Made by a program: the position numbers and the translations under genes. From contig NC_046683.1 of the NCBI RefSeq assembly GCF_009870125.1, positions 53,025,869 to 53,089,868 on the forward strand: 64,000 nucleotides of DNA. The letters are read 5' to 3'. The notes under the pieces are model-generated. The model worked only from the letters and a program-made list of their open reading frames with translations, was not told the DNA's origin and made no database searches. How positions within the stretch are numbered: position 1 is the first letter of the stretch; every line of letters starts with the position of its first letter. Shown one piece after another: positions 1 through 13,084 of this stretch. Origin of the DNA: Drosophila pseudoobscura. Taxonomy: Eukaryota > Arthropoda > Insecta > Diptera > Drosophilidae.

Positions 1-2001
1 CGGCGTATTTTGGTAGTTAAATTGTGGCCCATTGTCTCTGGCTATGGCTCTGTCTCTGTCTCTGGCTCTGTCTCTGGCTCTGTCTCTGGCTCTCCGCTGG
101 CTATTTGTACAAACAGCCACATGCATAAATTGTTGCTAATATCGGGGTATCGATGGGACTGGGATAGGGACTGGGACTCGGGTAACGAACTGGTTTGCCA
201 CAGCTGGGCCCTGGCACCTCGATAGTCGGGCCTATACCTGTACCCATTCCCATTCCCTATCCCTATACCCATCCCTATCCCCTATATGGCAGATAGGTGT
301 TCTTCCATGGAAAGAAATGAAGCAACATCTCATGGCGCGCACTTTGCATATAAATCATTTTTATGACTTGTTATTTTTCACTATTTATTTTACTTTTTTT
401 TTTTGCCTCTCGTTGTTTATCGAAGGAAAAACAAAGAGTTTTTTTTTGTTGATTTCTGTTGGGCTCTGTTCTCCCTCCACTATCGTATCTGTATCTGTAA
501 ATTACAACATTATTTAGCTTTGGCTGCCGATGCGGGATTGAATAATTGCCGGACTCCATCCGGGGCAGGGGTGTCGAGGGGGGCCGCTATCGTAATTAAA
601 GGCAGCCCCCAATGAGAGCTCTCGTTGCGATGCCTCTATGCCTCGATGCCTCCTGCCGGGCTATATATAGGAGGCTATCCCATCTATGTGTTTAATTAAC
701 AGCTTTTGACCTTGTCCAATCGTTTATAAACAATTGCCCTTCGATGCCGAAACCCGAAATCGACTTTTATACCGACCGGGAAGTCCGATTCGGACACTGG
801 AAAAGTACCTACAGCGGTACGTATTGCCCCGACGAAGAACGAACGACCGCAGATAATCCCCGCCACAAACTAGAACCCCTTCCCAGCCCACCAAAGCGAA
901 CTAAGACCAAACCAGACGACAGATTTATCTGTCTATAGCTATTAGGCAAATGAAATTAGTGGGAATTGGCTGCTAAGGGCTAGGGCTTTGTATCTACGGC
1001 TACGGCTGTCGCAAGTCCAAGGGTTATTTCTGTAATATCAATCAGATTAACAATGATTAAGGGGCCCACAAAACGGTCTACACCAATCAGAGAACCAACA
1101 GACCACCACTATGGACTTAGATCATAATCAGATTTTGATTAATGGATTTAGTTTTTACAAACAAAAAAAACAGAAAGAAAAGATTAAGGCAGTTAGATTA
1201 TTAAAGGGCTAAAAACTACTAAAATCAATCATAAATTTATTTTAAAAGAAGTCTAATATTTAAGATAAACTTAAAATACTTGAAAATATTTAAAAATAAA
1301 TATAAATAAAATATATAAATATAATTTTCTCTAACAGTAACAGCAAACAACATAATTTGTGTCAGTGATATTATTTTATAATCAGAAATACAAAATACAA
1401 TCCTAATTATAATAAAAAAAAAAATAAAATAAAATACATATATTTAATTTAAATATGATTAATATTGATTTTATAAATTAAATATATTTAAAGCAAAAGT
1501 AATAATTTATCAGTTTATTTTTTTACAATTCCACTCCCGGTTTAAATCTCTAAAATCGAAATTGTAATATTAAAATTCTCTTGACTTTTTTCTCTGGTCT
1601 TTAAGTATTTTCTGAATTATTTATTCCCTTTTCTTGGTGCAATTATTTCTCAAATACCATTTAAGCCTTTTAATGAATATTAAATAGTTATTAATCAGAA
1701 TGAAGAGCCCCACCCCCCACCCTGCCCTTTGGCTTCCTATTGCTAATGGAATTTAGTAGCGAGGCTTTATAAAATATTCAAAATCAATTTTGCCCATTCC
1801 AATAGGGATACCAGCGACTCTTGGACTCGAAACTTGTAACCCCCTTCCCCCGCCCCACCCCTCACAACAGATCTGAACAATTTGTTTACACTCCTTAACA
1901 ATTTATGTGGCATTTAAGCTGTAAATGTCCCCTCACTCCCACTCCCACTCCCCGCTCGCCCACTCCGGCACTCTGTCGACCCGATATTGGGTCGGCGGGG
2001 T

Positions 2002-2049
2002 CCCCATCCCAGTCCCCATCCCAGTCCCCATCCCAGTCCCCATCCCAGT
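2002..2049 (+). repeat. 12-bp tandem repeat, 4 copies
   Basis: CCCCATCCCAGT is repeated four times without interruption. It is a pyrimidine-rich minisatellite-like array. Both strands are open through it because 12 is a multiple of 3, which explains several short ORFs over the site. Confidence 0.9.
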
Positions 2050-3518
2050 CCACTGTCAAAATCGCATAATCCACCACAAACACTGTTTTTCCACGGACGG
2101 ACAGGCCATGTTTCTTTGGGCCAGTTGTTTCTTTGTTGTTTTCTTTGTTTTTGGGGTGCGGCTGCGGCAGAGTAAAAATTTTAATAAAAAGTAAATTTGA
2201 AATAAACAAAATGTTTGTAATATCAGAAATTTATTGCAATTGTAGGCCCAAAGAACAACGGAACGGAACGGAAACTGAAACCTAGCGGGTGGCGTGGGGC
2301 GGGGCGGGGCGGTGGGAGGAGATACGTAATGGCATTGGGTGGCAGAGAGGCAGAAAGGCCGGAAAGAGAGGCGCACTGGAGGCACTAGAGGCAGAAAGCA
2401 GAGAGAGAAGCGATTTATAAAAAGAAAAACCAAAATTACGCGACTTGTTTAAATTCTGAAAAGCCATTAAACGCAGCTGGGGCCCCGTCCCGGACACAGA
2501 GGCAGAGGCAGAGGCCGAGGCAGAGGCAGCTCCCAATCCACATCCACATCCAAATCCAGACCCGGTCCCGAGACCGGGCCAGAACCGCAATTATCATGAA
2601 CGCAATATCCAAAAGGGGAGCCCAGGGAAGTGGCAGGCAGGCAGGCAGGCAGGATGGGGCATGGGACATGGGGCATGGGGCCTGGCAAACACTTTGACGC
2701 AAAAACTTAGATCGTTAAATATTTATAAACGAGCTGAGAAAACACTCTCTCACACACACACACAGACACACACAGGGACACAAAGAAATTAGACAAGAGG
2801 GACCTGGAGGACCAGGAAGCGGACATCAAGTGGACACCAGCTGGATGGCGATGCCCAGCGTCAGCGTCAGTGTCCCCCCAGGGAGAGCCACGTCGGGGCT
2901 GTATATCAACACATCATAATCCCATGCCGTCGAAATGGCCATGGAACGTGGGGACAACGGGTGACGGGGGACGGGGGACTGGAGACGGGGTGTCGTGTCG
3001 GTCTAAGCCTCGAAAGGCCACCGCCTGTTTATAAGGCTTAAGCTTCGGCCTAATATGGCTTTAATGAGCTGTCCAAAAGCCGGCTCGAGATGAGCCCCCG
3101 TCAAAGGGGTGTCAAGATTTCCGGTTAAAGTATTTTCATACGTTTACTTCCTTCGAGAGTTGCTATTTTTCCATCAAAACGAACGAATTCCCAAAGTTAT
3201 TAAATGTTATTAAATGAAATTTAGGCCATTTCCGGTTTAAAATTCAGACAAAATTGCTATAGGATAAAGAGATAAACAGATAGGGATCGGATTTTCAATG
3301 GAGAGGAATACAAGTGAAGACAGGAAAAGGACTGCGAGTACTTCGGATAATCCTCTGTTTGCCATTCATTGAGAGTTTCTGAAGATTAGGACACCCCAGA
3401 AATGAGCTCAGCTTCAAGGTTTGTGAAGAGTTTTGTGAATAAGTGGTTTAAGTAAAAAAATATAATAAATACAAGATATGTAAGTATTGGGTATAATAAT
3501 AATTATACAATAAAAATA

Positions 3519-3755
3519 CAAAAAAATTATTATTTTGATTTTTATTGCATAATTATTATTTGTTATTTTCATTGAATAATTATTATTTTTATGTTTATTG
3601 AACAATTATTCTTATAATTATTATTCTTGATTTTTATTGAATAATTATTATTATAATTAATATTATTGATTTTTATTGCATAATTATTATTTTTGATTTT
3701 TATTGTATAATTATTATTTTTGATTTTTAATGTGTAATTATTATTTTGGATTCTT
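3519..3755. repeat. AT-rich degenerate tandem repeat
   Basis: A unit of roughly 25-30 bases, containing ATAATTATTATT followed by TTGATTTTTATTG, recurs about seven times with drift. No coding potential is visible. Confidence 0.7.
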
Positions 3756-3939
3756 ACTCTTTTTGCTTAAAATAAAACTCAAAAAATTAAAATAAAAAAA
3801 AGAGGGAGAACGAAATTTTGAAATAAACGTTTTATAGTGAGATCTAACAGGAGTTTGGATACCAAATTTGGTTACTCTAGCCTTAATAGTTTCTGGGATC
3901 CTTGAACTCACATTTTGGTATAAAAATAAAATAATATTC

Positions 3940-4165
3940 ACAATATTTAGTTTCTGTTTCAGGATATTCAATAGTTTTAGTATATTCAGTATGATATTCC
4001 GAATATTTATTAGTTTTAGTATATTCAATATATTCGGGATCTGTTTCAGTTTATTTAGTACTATTTCCAGTATATTTAGTATGAGTAGTGGTATATTTAA
4101 TAAATTAGTTTCAGTATATTAAGTAGTTTCAGTTTATTTAGTATTATATTCAGTATATTCGCAAT
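3940..4165. repeat. Degenerate GTATATTCAGT repeat
   Basis: Short units close to GTATATTCAGT or TTTAGTATATTC recur irregularly through the stretch. The array follows another AT-rich repeat block and is non-coding. Confidence 0.6.
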
Positions 4166-6635
4166 AAAATGAAGCTTCGAGCTTCCTCCCGCCCTTGGAA
4201 ACATTCCTCCATTCAGTGTTCCATTAAATCCGTGTGACCTGCACTCTGAATACTCGTTGCATCGAATGTAGTTCTGCTCTTGCCGAAACTGAATAATTCA
4301 ACGACCCAGCAAGCTGAAAGAATCGATCCGTACATCACTTACGAGTATGTTCCTGGTCTAATGACCGGACCGGACCCCGCACTCCCTTTTTGGACCGCCC
4401 AAAATCGTTTTGGCAGCCAAAAACAAGACTAGAATAAAAACCCAAACTGTAGACTCCACGGGCGAAATCCACTTGCAATCTCCACTAACCTTCTTCCCGG
4501 CTTCCCCCTTCGTCGGGGTCGCTTACTCTGTTGTCGGGGATTTATGGGCCTGGAGTGGAGTGGAGTGGAGTGGCACCCCACTCTCTGGCAACAGCAGCAG
4601 CAAAAGCAGCAGCAGCAGCTGCAGGGCACTACAATAGTTTAATTAACATTAACGCTGACGCCAACTACTGATGGCAATAAAAAACCATTAAAAGGAATTT
4701 ATTTTAAGGACCGAACAGGCAATAAATCACATTACATGTCGCTATAAAAACAAAAGCCAACAAAAAGCTCTCTACTCTCTCTGTCTCTCTCTCTCTCTTC
4801 CCCCTTTCATGTGGCAGGTGGGGGGCGTGGCACCTACACTCCAGAAGAGCAAAGCCGCTGTGGCTGGAGGTGGAGGTGGGTGGGGGTGGGGTGGCAATAA
4901 AATGGATGGAAAATGTTTTGTATATCGAAAAATCAATGCATCAATTTCATTTCAGTGCGGAGGACTTGCCAAAGGGGTGAGGGTGGGTGGAGAGGTTACT
5001 AGAGGGGGCGCTAAAGGGAGAAACAGTAGTAAAATTGTGCTGTTGTTGTTGTTGTTTTTGCTGTTGCTGTTGCTGTTGTATATTTTTTATGTCCATAGTT
5101 TGTTGCCGCTTTTATTTGTTATCACGAGTGCCCCTGGGAATGGGATGGTATGGAATGGGAGCGGCGCTAAAAGCATCGGCATTAAAAATGACGATAGCAC
5201 ATCAAAAATGGAAATTAATGGCGATTATGTGGCACATAAAAACATGGATGGCAAAACTAACTGCCATATAAGTAATGCGATTACAGTCCATGCCATGAGC
5301 CACCCCCCCAGCACCCCCCACACCCCCCACCATTCCTAATTGATAAGGAAATATATTTCAGATTTTATACTTTTAATGGGGATAGTTATTCGACTGCGAA
5401 AATCATACCAAATCCGTGTAGAGATATTAAAAAAAAAAGAAGAAACATAAAAAGTGGGGATTACAGAGACTTTAATATCCCATAATACCATCCCATGGAT
5501 CTGAGATTTCTTGTACATGCAGTGGGATTTTCCCTTCCATGAATATTCTAGAAATGTTCGAAAACAAAGGATGGTAAGGAATACCTGCAGTTCCAAGTGC
5601 TGTTACAGGTAGGCAGAGCTATTTATCATTGGGCTGTTTATTCGGCACTTTAGGCCTGTTCTTTTATGCTGCATTTAATAGCCTTCGATGTGAACACCTT
5701 TGACAGGGTATGACTTGCATTTTACAAGGTTTCAAAGGTTCACAAAACTCTATAATTTATTCAACAAAAATAAACAATAGTAAAATAAAAATCGCTTTTT
5801 TTGTTTAAAAAAATTCACAACATAATACAATAAAATTCTAAAATTCTTCTAAAAGTCATCCAATCTTTCAAAATAAAATAATAATAAAATAAACAAAATA
5901 ATATTTAAATAAAAATCACCTTTATTGTTTAAAAAATGGTATAAAAAAAAACAATAAAATAAAATAAAGTTACGCGTCTAAAAATTTGCGAAAAATTTGG
6001 AAAATTAATTAATTTATCGGATATTGGAAAACCACTATCGAAAGCACTTAGCTCCAAGGTCGGGCACTGTATTAAATAAAGACTATATTTATTATATTTA
6101 TTTTATTCAAATATTTTTTATAAAACTATTCCAGAACTAGCTAATAGGCCTTTCAGCTCTGCTGTTAATAATAAATTCGTTTCTTGTACATTTTTCAAAT
6201 TTATATATTTTTTATATTTTGTTTAATATTTAAACTTTGTTTTATTAAGTGAGTTTTCTTTCTGTTTTCTGCGGAAAAGCCCGAAAAATAATACGTTTTC
6301 ACTGCCTCAGAGGAACTTTAGAAAGTAATGACGATTATGCACTATAAATTCCATGCTAGTCGTAGACGTAGTCGAAGTCGTAGTCGCCTGCTATCATCAT
6401 CCGAGTATCAAGCACTATAAATTTTCATTGTACTCGTAGTCGTACTCGTGCTGGTCGTATCCCAATCCCAGTGCAACTTTCACCCGTTTAAGCCCCGTAT
6501 CGTACGAGTATCCAGTGCCAAGTAGAACATCAACTGGCTGTGTCTGTAGCTGTGGCTGTGGCTGTGGCTCCCCCAGACACATGACAAGTGTGGTCTGGTT
6601 AGGTCTGAGGTCTGGTTTTCTATGCTTTTCTATCG

Positions 6636-6665
6636 TTTGGTTTGGTTTGGTTTGGTTTGGTTTGG
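6636..6665 (+). repeat. (TTTGG)6 pentanucleotide microsatellite
   Basis: Six perfect copies of TTTGG are visible. It is one of many 5-bp microsatellites in the window. Confidence 0.9.
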
Positions 6666-9251
6666 TTAGTTTTTCCATCCGTATATGTGTGTCGTGTGTC
6701 GTGTGGTGTCTGTCTGTTTGGGGAAGCGCATAAAATTGACTGGCAGAAGGAAACACATTGATTTGCCATTTGAGCGCAAATTCATTGCAATAAAATCAGC
6801 GCTGGTAAAGTTTTTTTTAATGCCACTTTCAATATTTGTTTTCGCACACCCCAGTGCCTTCTCTGCCACTGCCTCTTGCCACGCTGCCACCCTGCCTCCC
6901 CGCCTTTGCTGTTGTAGTGGCTGTTTGTTTTGGTCCTGTTTTTATTTTATTTTTCGCTGCGATATCCTCCACACACACTCCACGCCCCATCCCGGCGGCA
7001 ATTGTAAAACGCGTTTTGTAATCGAAACTTTTAACGACTTGATGCGATTGGAAATTGTGTAATATTGGGTACTAATACACACACAGAGAGAGAGAGAGAG
7101 AGAGACACACACACACCACTGGCATATCGTGGCACATATGGTGGAGTGGGCCACACATCCGAGTAGTCCTCGGGTGCGTGTCTGTCCTGTCCTGTCCTGT
7201 CCTGTCCCGGTTGTGGAGGGTCCTTCAGATTCTTTACTGCTGCTGCTGCTGCTGCTGCCTGGGGCGCGGCGCTACGTATCGCTGAGCAGGGCATATCGGT
7301 TGATTGGGCAAAGCAAAACCAAAGGCAACAAAAAAATACCAAATGCATCGGACATATGTAAGGGGATATATATATACATGTGTGTGTGTGTGTAGTATTT
7401 GATTTGCTGATGAGCCATGAATGGAATGGTCCTTAATTGATGCGATATATAATTTGATTCTCTCCCTCTCCCTCTCTCTCTGGGCGCTTTTTTTCGAGTG
7501 TACTCGTCTGTGATGTACCTTTGCCTTTGATGTCGGCAGTCAGTCAGCTGTTTAAGAGAACGGAAGCACTTCGGGTTCTGTTCCTAATGAACACAGAGAT
7601 CTGCTCTGCAAGTAATTACTTTACTTTTACTACCTCCGAGAGGTAGGCTCTGTATCTGAAGGAGTGTAATTGTTCATTACAAATTGTTTATTCCACAAAA
7701 AGTAAGAGACTAGTTCCCAAAAGGCAAGGTAATCACTTATGGTGCCCCAAACCGAGCGGAAAGGCAGGAGATTACTTGTAGATTTGGCCAAAAACTTTCG
7801 CCCATTCCCAGGAATCGCATTTTACCTTATTTGTGAGATTTTCATTGACAATTTATGTAGCGCCATTTCCACACAAAACACACACAGACACACACGCACA
7901 CGCACACACACACATTAATATCCGTTTTTGGTTAAAAGGGGCTTTTGAGATTCGTCAAGGAGGATTCCTTCGGCATCGGCATCGGCATCGGAATCGTTAT
8001 TTCCTCTTCGAAAAGCAATCCAAGGCGACGACAAAGATGTGCTAATAAATTTCAACTTAATTTCCGAAATGTGCAACTAACACATAAAAAACAAAACCAA
8101 AAGCACACGCACACACAGGACCAAAGAAGGACCCTCTCTTGAGGCATTGTTCTTGGGTAAATTTCGAGTATGGTTTTTGCATAAAACTTCAATTTAAATT
8201 GACATTTGAGTGGAAAGTAATTGCATGATATGCACAGAGCATAAAAAAGGCAGAACAGTCACCCCCCCAACCCCCACTCCACCCCACGGAACCGGGACGG
8301 GGCGTGTTTAATATATATGGGTCTCCCCACCCCCCTCAAGCCACGAGCGAAGGACCAGGAGGGGATACTATTTTTAGGGCATTAAATGCGATTTGCTTCT
8401 GTTTCCATCCATCCATCCATCCATCCATCCAGTGCCGGGAAGTTCTACTGAGCTCATTATGCGCTCGTTTATATGCCGCATTCGTTGGTGGCGGTGGCAG
8501 TGGCAGTGCTGCAAACTTTTGTGCACATTATGAGGGTCTGTTCTGTTCTGTTCTGTTTGGTGGGGTGGGGAGGGGATGGGGGGAGCGCTTTTGGGTTCCG
8601 GGTTTTTGTGCCCGAATGCGGGCAATTCTTGTCTCTGGTTTTGCTTTTTGTTTCTGTTTCTCTTTTAAATTAAATGCCAATAAATTTGCATTTTTTGTTG
8701 TTGTTTTTTTCTGTTACCTTTTCCCCTCCCCTCCCCACCCCCCCACCCTCCCATATAGCAATTGCTCTAAGTGCGGAGCGTAGCCATTGGGTGCAGGGGG
8801 AGGGAAGTGTCATTTGCTTTGGGCACTCGTGCCTTCGATTTGCTTTACTTTCACTTCGTTTTCGGGGGGCTTGGGGGAAAAAGTTTTTCAATTCCCGAAC
8901 CCACACACACAAAAAGTGACCAAGTTTTTAGAGTCGCAAATAAATGTTGTTAATTTGTTTTAATTTCGGGCACATTTATTTGCTAATTTCCCGCGACAAG
9001 GCCGCGCCGTGCCGCCCATTGGAAAATGGCTTTGAATTCGATTCATCGACAGGTCAACTGGGGGTGGAGGGAGTCTCGGGTTTCCATCTGGGGCAATGAT
9101 GATACTTTTAGGGCTAGCCCAAACTTGGTTAATTTTTTTGAAAATTATTTATATATTTTTTGGAAAATTTAGAAAATAAATTTAGAGTTTTTAAGGGTTT
9201 CATTGGCTAACTAAAACGATATTTATGGGGGTGTGCCTTTGGCGGAGCTTT

Positions 9252-10130
9252 TCAAATGTCTCCCTCCGTGGTGGGGGGTTGGACCTGCCCCGAATCCGTC
9301 GATGCCGAAACGTTGCCGACTTGCGGCAGGGCCTTGGAGCTTGAGCTTTGGCGCACCATCATCTGCTGGAGCTGGTCGACATGACTGGGCTCCAGTTGCT
9401 CCATGCAGCCGTAGTAGAGGATGTCCGAGATCAGCTTTCGGGCGAGTATCCGCTGGCGCTGGGAGAGCTCCTGGAACTGGCTGCTCCACGTGTGAGCCAG
9501 CGCCTCCGTGCCGATTGGGTGCGTTCTGCGCTCCGGCAGCTGCTGATAGGCGGAGGGGGAGGAGTACTGGGTGGCGGGGGGCGAGGGGCAGGAGTCGGGA
9601 GACGGCAGCGATTCCTCTTTAATGGTCGGGCGACACCTTTTGGGCGATGATATTTCGTAGGCGGGATAGAAGATCTGCAAAGGCACTCGTTTTGAGGAAA
9701 TATCTGCGGAAAATGTCTCTATTGGCTCCCCGGTTACCTCTTCGCCGTCCAACTCGGTGGCTGCCTCCCCCCCGGCACTACTGTCGCCGCCTGGCCCCCG
9801 CACGGGCGGGGGGGCCTCATCCTGGCCCTCGAGAAAGCCCAGCAGATCGAAGTACCACAACGTGGACTCGAAGGGCAGCCCCTCCTCGGAGCACTGCTCG
9901 CGCTTGCGCTGATCCCGCCGGAAGTTGGTGCGGAACGAGTTGATCTTCTTGACCACCAGCGAGCGGTTGGCGTGCGGCTCCACCTCGCGCAGCTTCCCCA
10001 CCAGCTGCTCGTAGCCGGCGCTCTTCATCGCCCGGCTGCTGTACTGCGGACTCCGGACCTTCCAGACGGCCGGCAGCGATCGGTAGAGCAGCAGGAACTC
10101 GGTCCAGAATTGCCGGTCGCGTGAGTTCAT
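9252..10130 (-). CDS. MADF domain protein with BESS-like C-terminus
   Basis: The product is 292 aa and probably a nuclear DNA-binding regulator of the Adf1-like MADF family. The MADF domain spans about residues 8-101, with aromatic and basic signatures FWTEFLLLYRSLPAVW, a central KKINSFRTNFRRDQRKR helix and LWYFDLLGFL at its end. A low-complexity acidic, Pro- and Ser-rich linker follows, containing IKEE (170-173), which fits the SUMO consensus psi-K-x-E. Residues about 207-250 (WSSQFQELSQRQRILARKL and following) resemble the BESS interaction motif that often accompanies MADF. The frame is open for 84 more codons upstream, but the ATG at 10130 directly precedes the domain and the upstream codons give Cys-rich, non-family sequence, so I chose 10130. 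There is no intron. The exact ortholog is not recognised; the MADF call is strong and the BESS call moderate. Confidence 0.85.
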   Translation of the reverse strand: MNSRDRQFWTEFLLLYRSLPAVWKVRSPQYSSRAMKSAGYEQLVGKLREVEPHANRSLVVKKINSFRTNFRRDQRKREQCSEEGLPFESTLWYFDLLGFLEGQDEAPPPVRGPGGDSSAGGEAATELDGEEVTGEPIETFSADISSKRVPLQIFYPAYEISSPKRCRPTIKEESLPSPDSCPSPPATQYSSPSAYQQLPERRTHPIGTEALAHTWSSQFQELSQRQRILARKLISDILYYGCMEQLEPSHVDQLQQMMVRQSSSSKALPQVGNVSASTDSGQVQPPTTEGDI

Positions 10131-10300
10131 CTCCCCGGCTGTCCACTGGCCACGAACACACGCACAACACTGAAACGCCACGCTCCGAATCGGACATGCA
10201 CAATCTTGCATGCGCAAAATGTCAAGAGAGCGGATAGCGGATAGCGCTCTCTGAGAGCGCTCTCGGCTCACGCTGTTTGTGCAAACGTCAGCGCTTTGAT
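10131..10300 (-). promoter_or_regulatory. Probable promoter/5' region of the MADF gene
   Basis: Directly upstream of the chosen start lies non-repetitive sequence with an inverted repeat built on GAGAGCGCTCTC near 10242-10264, overlapping GAGAG motifs of the kind bound by GAGA factor. GCGGATA is tandemly repeated just beside it. No TATA box is obvious. The assignment rests on position and motif content only. Confidence 0.35.
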
Positions 10301-11010
10301 TGCGCTCCCGCTTTGTGCTGCCATTCGTTCGAATGAGCGAAAGGCAGGGGGGTGGGGAGGGGGGGACTGCGCAGGGTGACAATGATTCGATTACACGCGC
10401 CTCTCTCTCTCTCTCCCACTAGTACCCTGCTCTTCTAGAGGGCCAGGGCATGCTCGGTTGGGCTTTTAGAGGGTAGCATTTTTTGTTCCCTGCAATCGAA
10501 TTTCTTTCGACAAAAGTTCGTACAATTTTGGTCATATTTTGGAGAAGAGATCATCAGACCTACACCCATCGATGGGTGTCGCCTTCTTCGTTATTTTCCC
10601 CAACAACGCCCTACACCGAATCGTGCCTAGTACTTGTTCGGATAAAGGTATGCACATACAAGCCACATACATACATATATTTCTATATTATGGATTCAAA
10701 TGCAAATGACGCAATGTCATATTCCATTAGTGACGTAGAAAAACCCACAAACTGCACATTTTGTGGCTCTTTTATGGATAAATGGAAACAAACCTTGGGA
10801 AATGGGTGCCAGTATTTCATATAAGTAGCTCTTTTAGATGGATAACTGGCAGAAACCTTGGATGCCACTATTTCCTAAGATGATAAGGGGAAACCCTTTG
10901 GTAATATATAAATATTTATTTCCTGCCATTAAACCCATAGTTCGAATCGTTAAATCTTGTTTGGATCTTACTTAAAGGAAGAACAATTATAAAAAAATAA
11001 GATCATTTGA

Positions 11011-11346
11011 AAATTTCCCAAAATTCCCTCTTAGGCTAGAGGGTCTCTATTATTTTTCACAGGACTATCTGGTGTCTAAAGTATTATTAAATAAATAGTA
11101 GTCGAATTTTGTAGTAGTTGCCCCAATGGTGGGGCGTGGAGGGGGGCTGGAGGATGACTTCTTTGGCTATTCTTTCGAGGAAGAAGAATTCTTTAAAATT
11201 TCCCAAAATATAGCCCAAGAGGGTCTCTATTATTTTTCACAGGACTATCTGGTGCCTAAAGTATTATTAAATAAATAGTTGTAGAATTTTGTAGTAGTTA
11301 CCCCAATGGGGGGAGAAAGGATGACTTCTTTGGCTATTCTTTCGCA
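11011..11346. repeat. Tandem duplication, about 180-bp unit
   Basis: Two neighbouring copies share AATTTCCCAAAAT, then GGGTCTCTATTATTTTTCAC (11041 and 11221), then GTATTATTAAATAAATAG and GATGACTTCTTTGGCTATTC. The period is 180 bases. Copy 1 carries an extra GC-rich insertion (GTGGGGCGTGGAGG), and there are scattered substitutions, so the duplication is recent but not fresh. It is non-coding. Confidence 0.9.
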
Positions 11347-12025
11347 GTATTAATAATATTTTTCCCTTTTTTTGTGTGACTTCTTGTCATAAGTAAATTT
11401 TAGCCCAAAGTTATTTGGCCAATGCAAACAGAAGCTGAAACAGAAGCAGAAACAGACCATTCCCGGCTTTGGTACTGCACTTCTTCTTCTTCTTTATTCC
11501 CAAAGTTCTTTTGCTGGTTCTGGTTTGGGGTGCCACCCCCACTCTCTCCCTCCCCTCCCCGCCCACCATATTTTTCTGTTTTCTGTTTCTTCTGTTGGTT
11601 TGATGGCCGTTTTCTTTTCGTTTCGTTTCGTTCCGTTCAGATCCAAGTAATTGAAATAACGTTATTTACATGACAAATGCCAAATATTTGCCAGGATACA
11701 AATATTGATGCCGCGAGCACATTTAAACATGAAAGCAAACAGACAGAGAGGACCCCCAGCCCCCAGCCACCGACCCTCCCCCTGCAAAGAATGAAGACAT
11801 TCTGCACTTGCTTCAATTATGCGTGAAAGGACGAAAGAGGACGAAAAAGGCAAAAGGCTGTGGGATGCGGGGTGCGGGGAATGGAATTGAAGTGAAACTA
11901 AAGCCTTTTGCAAATAGTTGTTAAAATATGTCAATAACCTTGCCATTTGCTGGCCACCCCCCGCCCGCCCTCCATCCCCGAAGTTTCCGCAACCCTCCCT
12001 GGGGTCAGAATCAATAGTGAGGCCA

Positions 12026-12043
12026 CCCCCCCCCCCCCCCCCC
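12026..12043 (+). repeat. C18 homopolymer
   Basis: An uninterrupted run of 18 C follows GGCCA. It may be length-polymorphic or a sequencing-length artefact. Confidence 0.85.
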
Positions 12044-13065
12044 AGTCAGCCATCGTCCAGGACAAGAATTTCGGACAGGACATTGACAACGATGTTCCTG
12101 GTGGCTTCGCATAGATCTCCCAGGGTGGGGGGTGCATGTTGGGGAGGGGGGGGATAGCGCAGAAAATGTTTAATTAAATTCCGGGACACATTTGGCATGT
12201 TACATTGCCATTGCCATTGCCATCTACTCGTAACCACAGCTGTAGTCGCAGAGCCCCAGAGCCAATGCAGAATGGAGCCAGGAGCCAGGAGCCACTGCTG
12301 CCCCAGTGCCCCACCCCCACCCCCTCCTCACAGAAATCGCAATAAAAATACCAAAACGTAGCAGAAATTAAGCAAAGCAAATTATGTCGTTGCCTAAGCT
12401 ATTGACATTTTCCACGTTTTGCTCGGTTTTCCTCGGTTTTCCTCGGTTTTCCTGGGTTCTCCTAGTTTCCTCTCTGTTGTTTTATACCCCACTCGTTTCG
12501 TTTTCCAGCACCGCGCAACTGCGGTTGAGGTCACCGGAATTGAGTGCTCCTTGCTGGTGCTCCTTGCTGCTCCTGCTGTGAGTCCTGGCCCGGTTTGTGC
12601 CACCAAAATGGTGGAATGCATTCTACAGAATATTCTCTGGAAGGTTTTCTTTTATTATTTAGGGAAATCATTCATTCGGAGTCTGGAGATCTCAGCCCGC
12701 TGATTCACTCCAAGACCCCCCACCCCCTTCCCCTCCCCCACCCCTTCGTTGTGTAATCCTTTTGATATTACCAAAATTAAAAGATAGTTTCCTTTGGCCC
12801 CATTTATTTCCATCCTGCCGTCCATCCAATTAGGGAAATAAATTTCCACCCTGAGACGACAAGTTTACAACCCCCCCCCACCCCGCCCCAGACCCTCCCA
12901 AAAACATGATTTAGCTTCCACTTGATGGGACCCCAAGACCTGTCCTGTCCGAGCAGGGTTGGGGGTTGGGGGTTGGGGGCCCTGCAGCGACCGACTCCAT
13001 GCAATCAAATGAACGGCCAAATTGCTCGTTTCGGGGCCCTAACTCATCTCCGAGAGTGTGGGGGA

Positions 13066-13084
13066 GGGGGGGGGGGGGGGGGGG
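13066..13084 (+). repeat. G19 homopolymer
   Basis: An uninterrupted run of 19 G sits just after GGGGA. It is a potential intramolecular quadruplex and an assembly-sensitive site. Confidence 0.85.

Larger units (their letters stand above)
1..9251. other. Gene-poor intergenic block with microsatellites
   Basis: I see no convincing gene here. The stretch holds many short repeats: a 12-bp CTCTGGCTCTGT-type array near 40-95, CCCCATCCCAGT x4 at 2002-2049, (GGCA)n near 2630-2653, (GGAGT)n at 4551-4573, (TTTGG)6 at 6636-6665, AC/AG/AC at 7077-7117, (CCTGT)n near 7185-7205 and (CATC)n at 8405-8431. AT-rich low-complexity stretches lie at about 1139-1680, 3440-4165 and 5755-6260. Open frames in the block are mostly translations of these repeats. 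It could contain regulatory DNA or an intron of a gene lying outside the window. Confidence 0.6.

Noticed and set aside
744-938. 64-codon plus-strand ORF with non-repetitive composition (starts MPKPEIDFYTDR)
   Set aside because: It looks protein-like, but it is short, has no recognisable domain, no linked splice or poly(A) signal and no neighbour to support it. It could be reconsidered if the frame is conserved.
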